Under the pieces are notes generated by a model. It was not told where the DNA came from. It was given only the letters and a program-made list of their open reading frames with translations, and did not search any database. A program made the position numbers and the translations under genes. From assembly GCA_949373155.1 (NCBI GenBank), contig CASICK010000002.1, forward strand, positions 124,001 to 188,000: 64,000 nucleotides of DNA, read 5' to 3'. Position 1 is the stretch's first letter, and the number at the start of each line of letters is the position of its first letter. The DNA is from an uncultured Synechococcus sp. Lineage in GTDB: Bacteria; Cyanobacteriota; Cyanobacteriia; PCC-6307; Cyanobiaceae. Shown one piece after another: positions 1-10,475 of this stretch.

Positions 1-282
1 CAATTGCCGCTCACCATCAAAGATAAGCTTCCTGGTCTGCGAACCATTCAGCTCAGAGACAACAGCGCGCTTTCAGAGAGAGCAGCGCAGATTGCCTGTT
101 CAGACGTGGTGTTGACCAGTTGTCCTGTGACCAGTCTGTTGGCAGCATTTTGCGGAGTGCCATTGGTCGCCCTCGGATTATCTGGCGATCAACTGCCGGA
201 GCGGGATGTGATTCGGCATCTCGGCAATGACGATCTCCGCTCTCTCTCTGAAGCTGATGTATTGGAGGCGATGGGCTTTTGA
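1..282 (+). CDS. C-terminal end of a glycosyltransferase (family 9-like), cut by the window edge
   Basis: The frame is open at base 1 and ends with TGA at 280-282, so only about the last 93 residues are present. The segment ALSERAAQIACSDVVLTSCP followed by VTSLLAAFCGVPLVALG resembles the C-terminal nucleotide-sugar lobe of heptosyltransferase-like (GT9) enzymes, where a 'seen in the wrong state / favoured object' loop precedes a GVPxVALG strand. No catalytic part is visible. The stop overlaps the start of the K+ channel gene by one base (TGATG), suggesting a shared transcript. The family call is by resemblance only. Confidence 0.5.
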   Translation, partial: QLPLTIKDKLPGLRTIQLRDNSALSERAAQIACSDVVLTSCPVTSLLAAFCGVPLVALGLSGDQLPERDVIRHLGNDDLRSLSEADVLEAMGF

Positions 283-1388
283 TGAAGAGGCCACGACGGA
301 GGTCGCAACAACGCCGTCGGCCTCAGCGCTACCCGTCTCAGTTTTATCGCCCTCAGCTACGCCAGCTGGCCAGGCCATGGCTGTTACCCGTCGTAGCCCT
401 CGCCATCGTGATCTTGGGCGGAGCGATTGGCTACCGGATCACGGAGGGATGGGACTGGGGTGATTGCTTGTGGATGGTGCTGATCACAATCAGCACCATC
501 GGTTACGGAGAAGTGGAGCCCCTCTCCCAGGCCGGACGGCTGGTGACGGTTTTGATCGTGGCAGGAGGCATCGTCGTGGTGCAACTCTCGATTCAAAAGA
601 TTCTTGGCCTGACAGAATCCGGATACTTCCGCCAGTTGCGGGAGTTGAGGTTTCGCCGAAATCTGCGGCGTATGAACAACCATGTGATTCTTTGCGGGTA
701 CGGCCGCATTGGCCGGGAGATTGCCGAACAGCTGCTCCTGGAGACCGTTCCTGTGCTGGTGGTGGAGATGGATTCGGCTCGTCGGCAGGCGGCCGAAGAA
801 CGCGGTTTACCTGTGCTGCAGGCTGATGCGACTCTCGATGAGACCCTCCTTGAGGCTGGACTCCATCGCTGCCGCAGCCTGGTGGCGGCTCTGCCCAGCG
901 ATGCTGCCAATCTGTATGTCACTCTCAGCGCCCGAGGCTTGGAGCCTGGATGCCGGCTCATCGCTCGAGCAGATAGCGAGGAAGCGGCAGCAAAGCTTGA
1001 ACTTGCTGGAGCCACGGTTGTGGTGAGTCCTTACGTTGCTGGGGGCAGGGTGATGGCAGCAACAGCACTTCGGCCTTTGGCCGTTGACTTTATGGATCTG
1101 TTGTCTGGGTCGGAATTTGAAATTGAAGAATTTCGTTTAAGTCGTGATCCATTCCTTGTCGCTCACTTGGCCAGCAAGAGCTTGTCGGAGCTCCAGCTGG
1201 GCCGGCGCAGTGGGGCGACGGTTCTGGCCATCCGTGATGGCAGCTCATTGAAGGGAAATCCCAGCGGGGAAGAACGGCTTGGTCCTGGTCAACTTCTTGT
1301 GGTGATGGGGAGCCAGAAGCAGCTGGAGCTATTTCGCAATTTGCTGGGTGATGCCATCGACACGATTGAAACGATGCGGGGCGTTTAG
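282..1388 (+). CDS. Potassium channel with RCK (TrkA-N/TrkA-C) regulatory domain
   Basis: This is a 368-residue inner-membrane K+ channel subunit of the two-TM plus RCK type (MthK/Kch-like). The N-terminus is very basic (RRRSQQRRR). TM1 spans about residues 33-52, the pore helix precedes the selectivity filter TIGYG at 72-76, and TM2 is about 86-104. A TrkA-N Rossmann domain begins near 133 with GYGRIG, and a TrkA-C domain occupies the last ~80 residues. I chose ATG at 282, which overlaps the upstream stop by one base, over TTG at 279. Expected role: K+ flux and membrane potential control gated by a nucleotide or ion on the RCK ring. The ligand is not deducible. Confidence 0.9.
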   Translation: MKRPRRRSQQRRRPQRYPSQFYRPQLRQLARPWLLPVVALAIVILGGAIGYRITEGWDWGDCLWMVLITISTIGYGEVEPLSQAGRLVTVLIVAGGIVVVQLSIQKILGLTESGYFRQLRELRFRRNLRRMNNHVILCGYGRIGREIAEQLLLETVPVLVVEMDSARRQAAEERGLPVLQADATLDETLLEAGLHRCRSLVAALPSDAANLYVTLSARGLEPGCRLIARADSEEAAAKLELAGATVVVSPYVAGGRVMAATALRPLAVDFMDLLSGSEFEIEEFRLSRDPFLVAHLASKSLSELQLGRRSGATVLAIRDGSSLKGNPSGEERLGPGQLLVVMGSQKQLELFRNLLGDAIDTIETMRGV

Positions 1389-2204
<816 letters not shown>

Positions 2205-2207
2205 GTT

Positions 2208-2384
2208 TCAGCCCTGGAGAGGCTGGGCAAGCTCATCTCTCAAGCGGCGAATGCGCTGAAGCAACTTCAATCTCCGGCTGCGATCCGTAGCCGTGAGATA
2301 AATGCGTAGTGGCACGTAGACCAAAGTCATCGTTGCCGCCAACGCAGACATGAAAACGAAGAACAGCGCTCCGGAATCCTTCAT
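2208..2384 (-). CDS. Small single-TM protein of unknown function
   Basis: A 58-residue protein beginning MKDSGALFFVF. One hydrophobic helix (about residues 5-27) is followed by a strongly basic, arginine-rich helix (DRSRRLKLLQRIRRLRDEL). The architecture is a membrane anchor with a cytoplasmic amphipathic tail, as in many conserved small proteins of picocyanobacteria. ATG at 2384 is preferred to TTG at 2390. It is convergent with fabG, three bases apart. No function can be assigned. Confidence 0.6.
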   Translation of the reverse strand: MKDSGALFFVFMSALAATMTLVYVPLRIYLTATDRSRRLKLLQRIRRLRDELAQPLQG

Positions 2385-2466
2385 TTCCAAACCCTAACCA
2401 GACCTTTTGCTCCGTGGTCTGATGGATTCGGCTTTCCCCACTTCCGGGAGGAGCGGGTTGTCATAG

Positions 2467-4164
<1,698 letters not shown>

Positions 4165-4173
4165 TTCCGCGTT

Positions 4174-4196
4174 TGGGATCCCTTAAAGGGATCCCA
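4174..4196. terminator. Bidirectional hairpin between groEL and the 4183-4365 gene
   Basis: A perfect 10-bp stem TGGGATCCCT / AGGGATCCCA with the three-base loop TAA. It starts ten bases after the groEL stop. The loop region contains the TAA stop (4183-4185) of the gene on the opposite strand. A-rich and T-rich flanks are short, so it may act as a folded 3' end for both transcripts rather than as a strong intrinsic terminator. Confidence 0.6.
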
Positions 4197-4365
4197 CCAG
4201 TCGAGCGTGGATTCGACACACTGACAATGCTTCCCGGGGCGGTTGACTGCACAGTCTCCCCAGCTCTCGATTGAGGGCCTGTAGTTCTGTCATCGGTAAC
4301 ACTGCGATTGGCAGACCTAAGAAGGCTCCGCTGAGGACGGCAGGAAAAGCAAATTTAAGCAACAT
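4183..4365 (-). CDS. Small exported protein of unknown function
   Basis: A 60-residue product with an N-terminal hydrophobic signal-like stretch (MLLKFAFPAVLSGAFLGLPI), then a short polar domain with two cysteines (LGRLCSQPP and SVCRIHARL). The two Cys could form a disulfide outside the cytoplasm. It lies 18 bases downstream of nanE on the same strand, so it is the last gene of the ctaA-ctaB-ABC-nanE run. Function unknown. Confidence 0.55.
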   Translation of the reverse strand: MLLKFAFPAVLSGAFLGLPIAVLPMTELQALNRELGRLCSQPPREALSVCRIHARLVGSL

Positions 4366-4383
4366 GCCCGAGTCTTGTGAGAC

Positions 4384-5085
4384 TCATCCACTCTGCCTGC
4401 TCAAGGTCCTGAGGTAATCGGCCACTTGGAGGTCGACGCCAGTTATCGCCGTGCCAACGACAACAAGATCGGCGCCATGCTCAAGGGCCTGGAGAGCTGA
4501 ATCAGGCGACTTAATGCCCCCCTCACAAATCAATGTCACCTGGTCGGAAAGTTGTTCTCTCAAAGGAGAGATCAAGCCATAACCGGGAGGATTTTGTTGT
4601 GCTGTTTGTTCTGTGTATCCATAGAGGGTGGTGCCCACCCATTCGCATCCCAGTGATGCCGCAATCAAGCCGTTTTCGATGGAGTCCACATCTGCCATGA
4701 GTGGTGCTCCAAGTTCTTCCTTCGATCTTTGTATGAGTGCAGCCAGGTCTTCCGTCCCTGGCCTTTGGCGCGCCGTGGCATCGAGGGCGATGACGTCAGC
4801 ACCGGCTGCCCAGACCGCTTGAATGTCGTCCCAGCGAGGTGTGATGTAGACCGAGCTCTCTGGAAAGGTGCGCTTCCATAGGCCAATGATCAGCGCATTA
4901 GGACAGCGGTTGCGGACAGCTCCGATGTGCTCTGGGCTCTCGAGGCGCACACCAGTTGCTCCGTTGCGAAGACTGGCTTCAGCCATGGCCGCAATCACAT
5001 CGGGATGCCGCATGGGTGATCCTTCCGGAGCCTGAACGGACACGATCAGGCCACCCTCAAGTTGGGTGCGGGGTGGAATGGGCAT
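4384..5085 (-). CDS. nanE: Putative N-acetylmannosamine-6-phosphate 2-epimerase
   Basis: A 233-residue TIM-barrel protein matching NanE, which converts ManNAc-6-P to GlcNAc-6-P. Family features seen: GGLIVSVQAPEGSPMRHP near the start, IGLWKR in the catalytic strand region, VIALDATARQRP, MADVDSIENG, and the phosphate-binding ICEGGIKSP with VVVGTAITG near the end. No other sialic-acid catabolism gene is in the window, so the role may be amino-sugar recycling from cell-wall or surface glycans. It starts five bases after the preceding gene of the run. Confidence 0.85.
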   Translation of the reverse strand: MPIPPRTQLEGGLIVSVQAPEGSPMRHPDVIAAMAEASLRNGATGVRLESPEHIGAVRNRCPNALIIGLWKRTFPESSVYITPRWDDIQAVWAAGADVIALDATARQRPGTEDLAALIQRSKEELGAPLMADVDSIENGLIAASLGCEWVGTTLYGYTEQTAQQNPPGYGLISPLREQLSDQVTLICEGGIKSPDSALQALEHGADLVVVGTAITGVDLQVADYLRTLSRQSG

Positions 5086-5090
5086 GGTCT

Positions 5091-5540
5091 TCAGGATGCC
5101 TGAAGATCTTGGACTGCTGAGGACGCAACCATCCAGCGACGAAAGCGCTGAGCACCGAGTGCAATTGGGGGAGGTGCAACTGCGAGTGGCGGATTGGATG
5201 AACGATCAGCTAGGTCTTCAACCACCGCAGCCGCATCCTCATTGGAGTGACTCGCAAGGGATGCCACACATAACTCCCCTGTCTCTGTCCCGAATGTTGG
5301 ATCACTGACGAGAGAGAGGGCTTGGATCTTTGGACTCACCTCAGCACTCACGGGAGAGGGAAGGGCGTCCGGGGAGGATTCAGCCGTGCGTTTGGGAAGA
5401 GAACTCACCCCATAGCGATGCACCCACTGCAGTTCTAATTGCGCGATGAGGGAGGTTTCTCTTAATTCGTTGGCGACAAGCAAGCGACGTTGCAGGTCTA
5501 GTTGGCGGGGGTTCAGGGGCTGAAACGAAGAGACAGGCAC
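5091..5540 (-). CDS. Conserved-type hypothetical protein between ABC permease and nanE
   Basis: A 149-residue protein with GTG start. The N-terminal 45 residues look ordered and helical (PRQLDLQRRLLVANELRETS). The middle is Ser/Pro/Ala-rich and probably disordered, and the last 30 residues include LGAQRFRRWMVASSAVQDL. There is no signal peptide or TM segment. It is packed with four- and five-base gaps between the ABC permease and nanE, so translation is probably coupled. I do not recognise the family. Confidence 0.6.
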   Translation of the reverse strand: MPVSSFQPLNPRQLDLQRRLLVANELRETSLIAQLELQWVHRYGVSSLPKRTAESSPDALPSPVSAEVSPKIQALSLVSDPTFGTETGELCVASLASHSNEDAAAVVEDLADRSSNPPLAVAPPPIALGAQRFRRWMVASSAVQDLQAS

Positions 5541-5544
5541 GGAA

Positions 5545-6402
5545 TCAAGAGAGTTTGCGATTGAGTAGTGGTCGGATGAGGAGAAACAGCCCCACGGTGA
5601 GCCCGGTCAAGACCAACAAGCAGGTCTGTCCTGTGACTGATCCATAGGGTGCATCCAAAAGAACCAGAGAAAGATCAAGAGGGCCTGCATAGGCCGCTCG
5701 AATTGGTTCTATCGCGAAGGTAAGGGGATTTAGGGCTGCTAGCCAGCCCATCCACACAGGCATAAAGCTGAGAGGTGCCAACGCGGTGCTTGCAAAGAGC
5801 AGAGGAAGATTGGCGACAAAGATCACCGCAATTAACTCAATGTGACCAGGCAAGGCAAAGGCCAAACCCAGACTTAATGCCGTGACGGCAAACACCAACA
5901 GCAGCAGGGTGAACAGAACGAGCAGGAGACCACCAGCCCCAGGCCATCCATAACCGAGCAATGCCGCTGTCACCATGATCGCCAAACTCTGCACGAGGCT
6001 CAACGTGGTGATGAAAATCACCGAAGCGAAAACAATCGAACTTCGACTTCTTAATGGCGCAACAAGAAGTCTGTTGAGAAAGCCAAATTCGCGGTCAAAC
6101 ATGACCGGAAGTCCCGCATTGAGTGCGCCGCTGAACGCTGTGAACACAATCACTCCAGCCCCCAGAAAACGCCCATAGCTCATTCCGCCGGGCAATAGAC
6201 CCTCTGGAGCCTTAGAGAACAAAGCTCCGAACAAAATCAACCAGATCAGTGGCTGAAGAACGCCGGCAATCAGCGTGGAGGGTCGCCGTTGGAGCTGCAC
6301 GAACAGGCGACGCGTTAAAGCTGTCGTTTCCTGGATGATTTCCGTCAAAGCTCCTCTGGAGGAGACCTGGCTGGTATCGATCTGAAGAAGGGGTGTGGTC
6401 AT
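5545..6402 (-). CDS. ABC-2 type transporter permease
   Basis: A 285-residue membrane protein with about six TM helices. It contains the family's typical segment LQRRPSTLIAGVLQPLIWLILFG in the first TM region, FDREFGFLNRLLVAPLR in the cytoplasmic loop, and the MPVWMGWLAALNPLTFAIEPIRA block before the last helices. ABC-2 permeases export lipids, polysaccharides, drugs or proteins. The partner ATPase lies just upstream, 39 bases away. ATG at 6402 was chosen over GTG at 6411. The cargo is unknown; linkage to ctaA and ctaB raises, but does not show, a link to oxidase assembly. Confidence 0.88.
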   Translation of the reverse strand: MTTPLLQIDTSQVSSRGALTEIIQETTALTRRLFVQLQRRPSTLIAGVLQPLIWLILFGALFSKAPEGLLPGGMSYGRFLGAGVIVFTAFSGALNAGLPVMFDREFGFLNRLLVAPLRSRSSIVFASVIFITTLSLVQSLAIMVTAALLGYGWPGAGGLLLVLFTLLLLVFAVTALSLGLAFALPGHIELIAVIFVANLPLLFASTALAPLSFMPVWMGWLAALNPLTFAIEPIRAAYAGPLDLSLVLLDAPYGSVTGQTCLLVLTGLTVGLFLLIRPLLNRKLS

Positions 6403-6441
6403 GGGGCGCACTGATGGAAATCGGAGGGTGAAAGCAGGTCG

Positions 6442-7455
6442 TTACCGCATGGCTTGCTTGCGCTCTTTTTTCGGATCACGCTGACCGGCAATGGCCAGCT
6501 CGGCATCCATCAGGGTCCGTCCTGTGGCCTGAAGGTAAACATCGTCAAGACTGGGCTTGCTTTGGGCAAGGGCAAACACTGGAAGTCCTGCTTCTTCCAA
6601 ACAAAGGCGAAGCCGAGGAAGGATCTCTTCTCCATCCACCACAAGATTCAGAGAGTGGCCCTGCGAGCGATTAATCACGATGTTCTGGACGCCATCAAGA
6701 GGTTGAAGCAAGTCGCGAATGGTTTCTGCTTCCTGCTCGTTGCTGAACTCACGCACACGCAAGGTGACCCGATCCCCTCCAAGACGTTTCTTGAGTTCGT
6801 TCGGTGTTCCCTCAGCAATCACCGTCCCGGCATCAATGATCGCCATTCGATCTGCGAGTGCTTCCACTTCCTCGAGATAATGGGTGCTGAGCAAGACCGT
6901 TGTGCCCTGGTCCCTTAAATCACGGAGCACGTTCCAGATCACGGCTCTACTTTCGATGTCAAGTCCGACCGTGGGTTCGTCGAGAATGAGAAGTTGGGGG
7001 CGATGTAAAAGACCAGCCGCAAGGTCAAGTCGACGACGCATGCCTCCGGAATAAGTACCGCATCGACGATCGATCCAGGGATCCATGCCCAACATCTCGA
7101 TCAGTTCGTGGATCCGTTGGTTCCTCTGTTTAGGTAGGAGGTGATACAGGTCGCCTTGAAGTTCAAGGAGCTCTCGCCCGGTGAGAATTTTGTCAATCGC
7201 TACCTCTTGAGCGACATAACCAATCAGGCGTCGAATGTCCCTTTGGTGTTTCAAGGCGTCTAGGCCAGCAATGCGGACATCGCCACGATCTGGAGCCAGC
7301 AGAGTGGCAAGAATTCTCAGTGTTGTGGTTTTGCCAGCACCATTCGGTCCCAGCAAGCCAAATAGGCATCCTTCAGGGACTTGCAAGCTCAAGTCCCTGA
7401 GCGCTGGAATCGTCCCGTAAGACTTCTCCAGGTGATCGAGCACGATCAGGGACAT
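6442..7455 (-). CDS. ABC transporter ATP-binding protein (DrrA-like)
   Basis: A 337-residue ATPase that powers the ABC-2 permease encoded next. Walker A GPNGAGKTT is at residues 36-44, the signature is YSGGMRRR, and Walker B is LLILDEPTVGLD followed by the switch His in LLSTHYLEEVE. A C-terminal ~100-residue extension (RVTLRVREFSNEQEAE onward) is typical of the DrrA/NatA class, not of short ATPases. The ATG at 7455 fits the domain start; the frame runs to 7467. It follows ctaB by 29 bases and belongs to the same run. Confidence 0.92.
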   Translation of the reverse strand: MSLIVLDHLEKSYGTIPALRDLSLQVPEGCLFGLLGPNGAGKTTTLRILATLLAPDRGDVRIAGLDALKHQRDIRRLIGYVAQEVAIDKILTGRELLELQGDLYHLLPKQRNQRIHELIEMLGMDPWIDRRCGTYSGGMRRRLDLAAGLLHRPQLLILDEPTVGLDIESRAVIWNVLRDLRDQGTTVLLSTHYLEEVEALADRMAIIDAGTVIAEGTPNELKKRLGGDRVTLRVREFSNEQEAETIRDLLQPLDGVQNIVINRSQGHSLNLVVDGEEILPRLRLCLEEAGLPVFALAQSKPSLDDVYLQATGRTLMDAELAIAGQRDPKKERKQAMR

Positions 7456-7484
7456 GAAACCGTCCAAAAGCGAGAGTAAAGAAT

Positions 7485-8495
7485 CTAGGAAGTGACAGGA
7501 AGAAATCCGCTGGCGAGGATGTCAAAGACCGACCTCACTTGCAGATCAAACTGAGCGGAACCAGACATTCGGCTCATGACAAGCAAGAGACAGATTCCGA
7601 ACAGATAAAGGATTGACCAACGAAACAATCCCTTGGCGCGATCTCGATTGTTGGGTTCAGCAGCGAGACGCTCCACCATCTGCAGAAGGCGGCCATTGAA
7701 GGGAAGGATTAACAGCCCGTACAAGGCACCACCTTCCGGCAGGGCCCAAATGCCCAAAAAGCTCAGGATGATCGTGGCCCATCCGTAGCGTCGAATCGCC
7801 CTCGTGGTGACCAAAGGTCCTTTGACAACTGGGAGCATTGGAATCCCAACCGCCCGATAGTCGTCATGCAAAAGCAGGGCTAGTGCCCAGAAATGGGCTG
7901 GAGTCCACACCATCACAAGCGCGAACAGCCACCATCCACCCAGGCCAATGTGGCCTGTTGCTGCAGCCGCACCAACCAGGGGTGGGATGGCGCCTGCAAC
8001 ACCGCCAACCACGATGTTTTGCGAAGTGCGGGGCTTAAGAAGCGCGGTGTAAAGCAAGACGTAACTGCAGAGCCCTAAGAGAGAGAGTCCAGCCGCAAGG
8101 CAATTCACCCCGCTCACGAGAAGAGCAGCTGCAGCGAGCGTGCAGGACACTGCACCAATAAATGCCGCGGATGGAGACAACCGTCCAGATGGCAGCGCTC
8201 TACCACTTGTGCGCAGCATGCGTCCATCTAGCTCCTGCTCCCACAAACAGTTGAGAACTCCTGCGGCTGCCGCAGCTAACGCACCACCACCAAGGGTGCA
8301 TGCCAGCCGAGATGAGGTGAGGGGCCAGCCTTCGGTGAGAGCCATTCCCCCCAACGTGGTGGCGAGGAGAAGTGGGATCAGCCTTGGCTTGGCAACCTCA
8401 AGCCAGGGCGGAAGTTTGATTCTCTTGCGAGATGGCACCACCTCGTCTCTTGTGAGGGATGGGGGCATTGGAGCAACGGAAGCTGAACTAGCCAT
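7485..8495 (-). CDS. ctaB: Protoheme IX farnesyltransferase (heme O synthase)
   Basis: A 336-residue membrane prenyltransferase of the UbiA family that adds a farnesyl group to heme B, giving heme O. The first Asp-rich motif is replaced by the CtaB form [18 protein letters not shown], and the second region [13 protein letters not shown] is present. About eight to nine TM helices follow a ~30-residue cytoplasmic N-tail. ATG at 8495 overlaps the ctaA stop by eight bases. The frame continues to 8603, but that part is inside ctaA. Product feeds CtaA and then the CtaCDE oxidase encoded divergently. Confidence 0.93.
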   Translation of the reverse strand: MASSASVAPMPPSLTRDEVVPSRKRIKLPPWLEVAKPRLIPLLLATTLGGMALTEGWPLTSSRLACTLGGGALAAAAAGVLNCLWEQELDGRMLRTSGRALPSGRLSPSAAFIGAVSCTLAAAALLVSGVNCLAAGLSLLGLCSYVLLYTALLKPRTSQNIVVGGVAGAIPPLVGAAAATGHIGLGGWWLFALVMVWTPAHFWALALLLHDDYRAVGIPMLPVVKGPLVTTRAIRRYGWATIILSFLGIWALPEGGALYGLLILPFNGRLLQMVERLAAEPNNRDRAKGLFRWSILYLFGICLLLVMSRMSGSAQFDLQVRSVFDILASGFLPVTS

Positions 8496-9420
8496 GACAG
8501 GGCTCCAGGGTTGAAGAATCGCGAGCGATCGTGAGAGGGGAGTCGGGTACTGAAGGGCGTCTCCAGCTGAGAGCTGCGAGGACGGCCACGAGCAGGCAGG
8601 CAACGAGTTGGTGACACACCGTCACCGCTGGCTGACTCAGACCAAGGCGCAAGGTGAAAACACCCAAAGCGATCTGCGTTGAGACCAGGAATGTGGCTGT
8701 GATGAGGAGCGGCCATTGCTGACGAGCCCAGCCGCCGGCGATCAGAGCTGTTGCAACAAATAGCAAGACGCTGACTGCTGCTGGGGTTGCGGCACTGCGA
8801 TGCCAGTGGAGCCATTGGCAGGATTGACCCTCCTGTAAGCAGCGTTGAGCAGCCCATGAGGTCGCCATCCGCCCTCCGAGAAGGCACTGGCCAGAAACGG
8901 CGGCAAGGCTGATTCCACCGAGCAAGGGCCACCAGCGAGGGGCTACAGATCCTTTGGATCCTGTGTGCAGCAGTCTTTGTGTCAGTCCGCTCATCACAAT
9001 GACCAGGGTCAGAGCCAGAACGAGATGGGCTGTGACCACTGCTGAGGGGAGCAGTTGAAGCACGGTCAGAGCACCAAGGCCTCCCTGAAGAATCACTAAC
9101 AGAACCAAAAGGAACGACAGCGGCAGCAACCATCGGGGAAGCTCCTTCCTCCAAAACCAGGCGGCACCGAGTTGGACAAGCAGGGCGATGCCCACAACAA
9201 AGGCATCAAGGCGGTGGAACCACTCCAAGAACACCTTGAGATTCATCTGGCGCCCGGGCAGCAGGCTTCCGTAACAAAGTGGCCAATCAGGACAGGCCAG
9301 CCCTGCTTCCATCACACGGGTTGCGCCTCCAATCACCACAAGGGCAATCAAAGCCACAACCAGGTGAGCAGCGAGCTGCGCCAAACGCAAACGGATCGGA
9401 ACTATTGCCGATGAAGTCAA
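8488..9420 (-). CDS. ctaA: Heme A synthase (COX15/CtaA family)
   Basis: A 310-residue, eight-TM protein that oxidises heme O to heme A. Visible family residues are [19 protein letters not shown] with the conserved Glu and Cys, EWFHRLDA with a heme-binding His, and later TAHLVLA, HWHRSAA and CHQLVA, giving the four-His arrangement. The Cys pair [15 protein letters not shown] is also seen. The start is TTG at 9420, chosen because GGAGGAG (complement of 9427-9433) sits six bases upstream and no other start precedes the first helix. First gene of the minus-strand run; divergent from ctaC. Confidence 0.93.
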   Translation of the reverse strand: MTSSAIVPIRLRLAQLAAHLVVALIALVVIGGATRVMEAGLACPDWPLCYGSLLPGRQMNLKVFLEWFHRLDAFVVGIALLVQLGAAWFWRKELPRWLLPLSFLLVLLVILQGGLGALTVLQLLPSAVVTAHLVLALTLVIVMSGLTQRLLHTGSKGSVAPRWWPLLGGISLAAVSGQCLLGGRMATSWAAQRCLQEGQSCQWLHWHRSAATPAAVSVLLFVATALIAGGWARQQWPLLITATFLVSTQIALGVFTLRLGLSQPAVTVCHQLVACLLVAVLAALSWRRPSVPDSPLTIARDSSTLEPCHG

Positions 9421-9650
9421 CGACTGCTCCTCCGATATCGCATGGTTTATTTTTGTAAACTAGCGATTTGATCTCAAGCGGCACGTCAATTACAGGTCTT
9501 CGACATTTTTAAGTGCACCAACATCTCCCTTTGCTGACAACAACGCCCTAAAACAGCTTTGTTAGCAGGAACTACAGGCTGCTTTAACAATCACGGCATG
9601 AAGAAGGGCTGTGATCTCCATAGTCTGATGAGACATGTACCAGGAGTTTC
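9421..9650. promoter_or_regulatory. Divergent control region between ctaA and ctaC
   Basis: This 230-base gap separates heme A synthesis genes (minus) from the oxidase operon (plus), so both promoters must lie here. A strong Shine-Dalgarno for ctaA lies at 9427-9433 and CAGGAG at about 9641-9646 precedes the GTG start of ctaC. I could not identify a convincing NtcA box or sigma-70 pair. The part near 9440-9530 is AT-richer than the flanks. Confidence 0.6.
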
Positions 9651-10475
9651 GTGCCTATCCCCTCGGCAATTATCACTCTTGTGCTGGGAATGATCCTTGT
9701 ATTGGGTGGGTTGTGGATTGGCCAAAACATCAACCTCCTTCCTGTTGATGCCAGCGTCAACGCACCCATCTACGACGAACTGTTTCGTGTCCTGTTCAGC
9801 ATCGGAACAATTTTGTTTGTAGGAATCGTTGGGCTGGTGGTGTTCAGCCTTGTTCGTTTCCGCCGCAAACCCGGACAGATTGGTGACGGTATTGCACTAG
9901 AAGGCAATTTGCCTCTTGAGATCTTTTGGACGGCTGTCCCAGCCATTGTTGTGCTGTTTGTGGGCTTATTCAGCTACGACATTTACGAACGAATGGGGGG
10001 AATGGTTCCCCTCGCTCATGGGGGACACGGTGATTCTCAAGTCACTGAAGAGAGGGTTTGGGGAGGAATTGGCACGGCAGGGGCGATGCAAGCCAGTTCT
10101 GAAATGGCGGTATTGCCTCTTCCGGTTGAAGTCACGGCAATGCAATTCGCTTTTTTATTCCATTATCCCGAAGGGGACATTATTTCAGGAGAATTGCATG
10201 TTCCATCTGGACGACCTATTTCATTAAAAATGGAGGCCAAAGATGTGATCCATGCGTTCTGGGTTCCAGAATTCAGGCTCAAGCAGGACATCATCCCAGG
10301 TCAGCCAACATTGCTTAATTTCACTCCCACTCGGCCAGGGCGTTACCCAGTGGTTTGTGCTGAACTTTGCGGCCCTTATCACGGTGGTATGCGTTCCACA
10401 GTGGTGGTTGAGTCGGCCGACGATTACGACGCCTGGTTCCAAGCCAATCGCAAGCTCCCTGTATCTGAGGCATGA
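9651..10475 (+). CDS. ctaC: Cytochrome c oxidase subunit II
   Basis: A 274-residue subunit with two TM helices (about residues 6-24 and 48-68, with a further hydrophobic stretch 91-108) and a C-terminal cupredoxin domain facing the lumen or periplasm. The copper-A ligands are all present: H201 (DVIHAF), C236, E238, C240, H244 and M247 in CAELCGPYHGGM. The segment where many subunits carry a Trp for electron entry reads AMQFAFLFHYPEG here, without Trp. The GTG start at 9651 has CAGGAG just upstream. ATGA overlap with ctaD indicates coupling. Confidence 0.94.
   Translation: MPIPSAIITLVLGMILVLGGLWIGQNINLLPVDASVNAPIYDELFRVLFSIGTILFVGIVGLVVFSLVRFRRKPGQIGDGIALEGNLPLEIFWTAVPAIVVLFVGLFSYDIYERMGGMVPLAHGGHGDSQVTEERVWGGIGTAGAMQASSEMAVLPLPVEVTAMQFAFLFHYPEGDIISGELHVPSGRPISLKMEAKDVIHAFWVPEFRLKQDIIPGQPTLLNFTPTRPGRYPVVCAELCGPYHGGMRSTVVVESADDYDAWFQANRKLPVSEA

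Noticed and set aside
8378..9154. 258-residue minus-strand ORF over ctaA/ctaB
   Set aside because: Same strand but another frame of two well-supported membrane genes; Ser/Arg/Pro-rich product.
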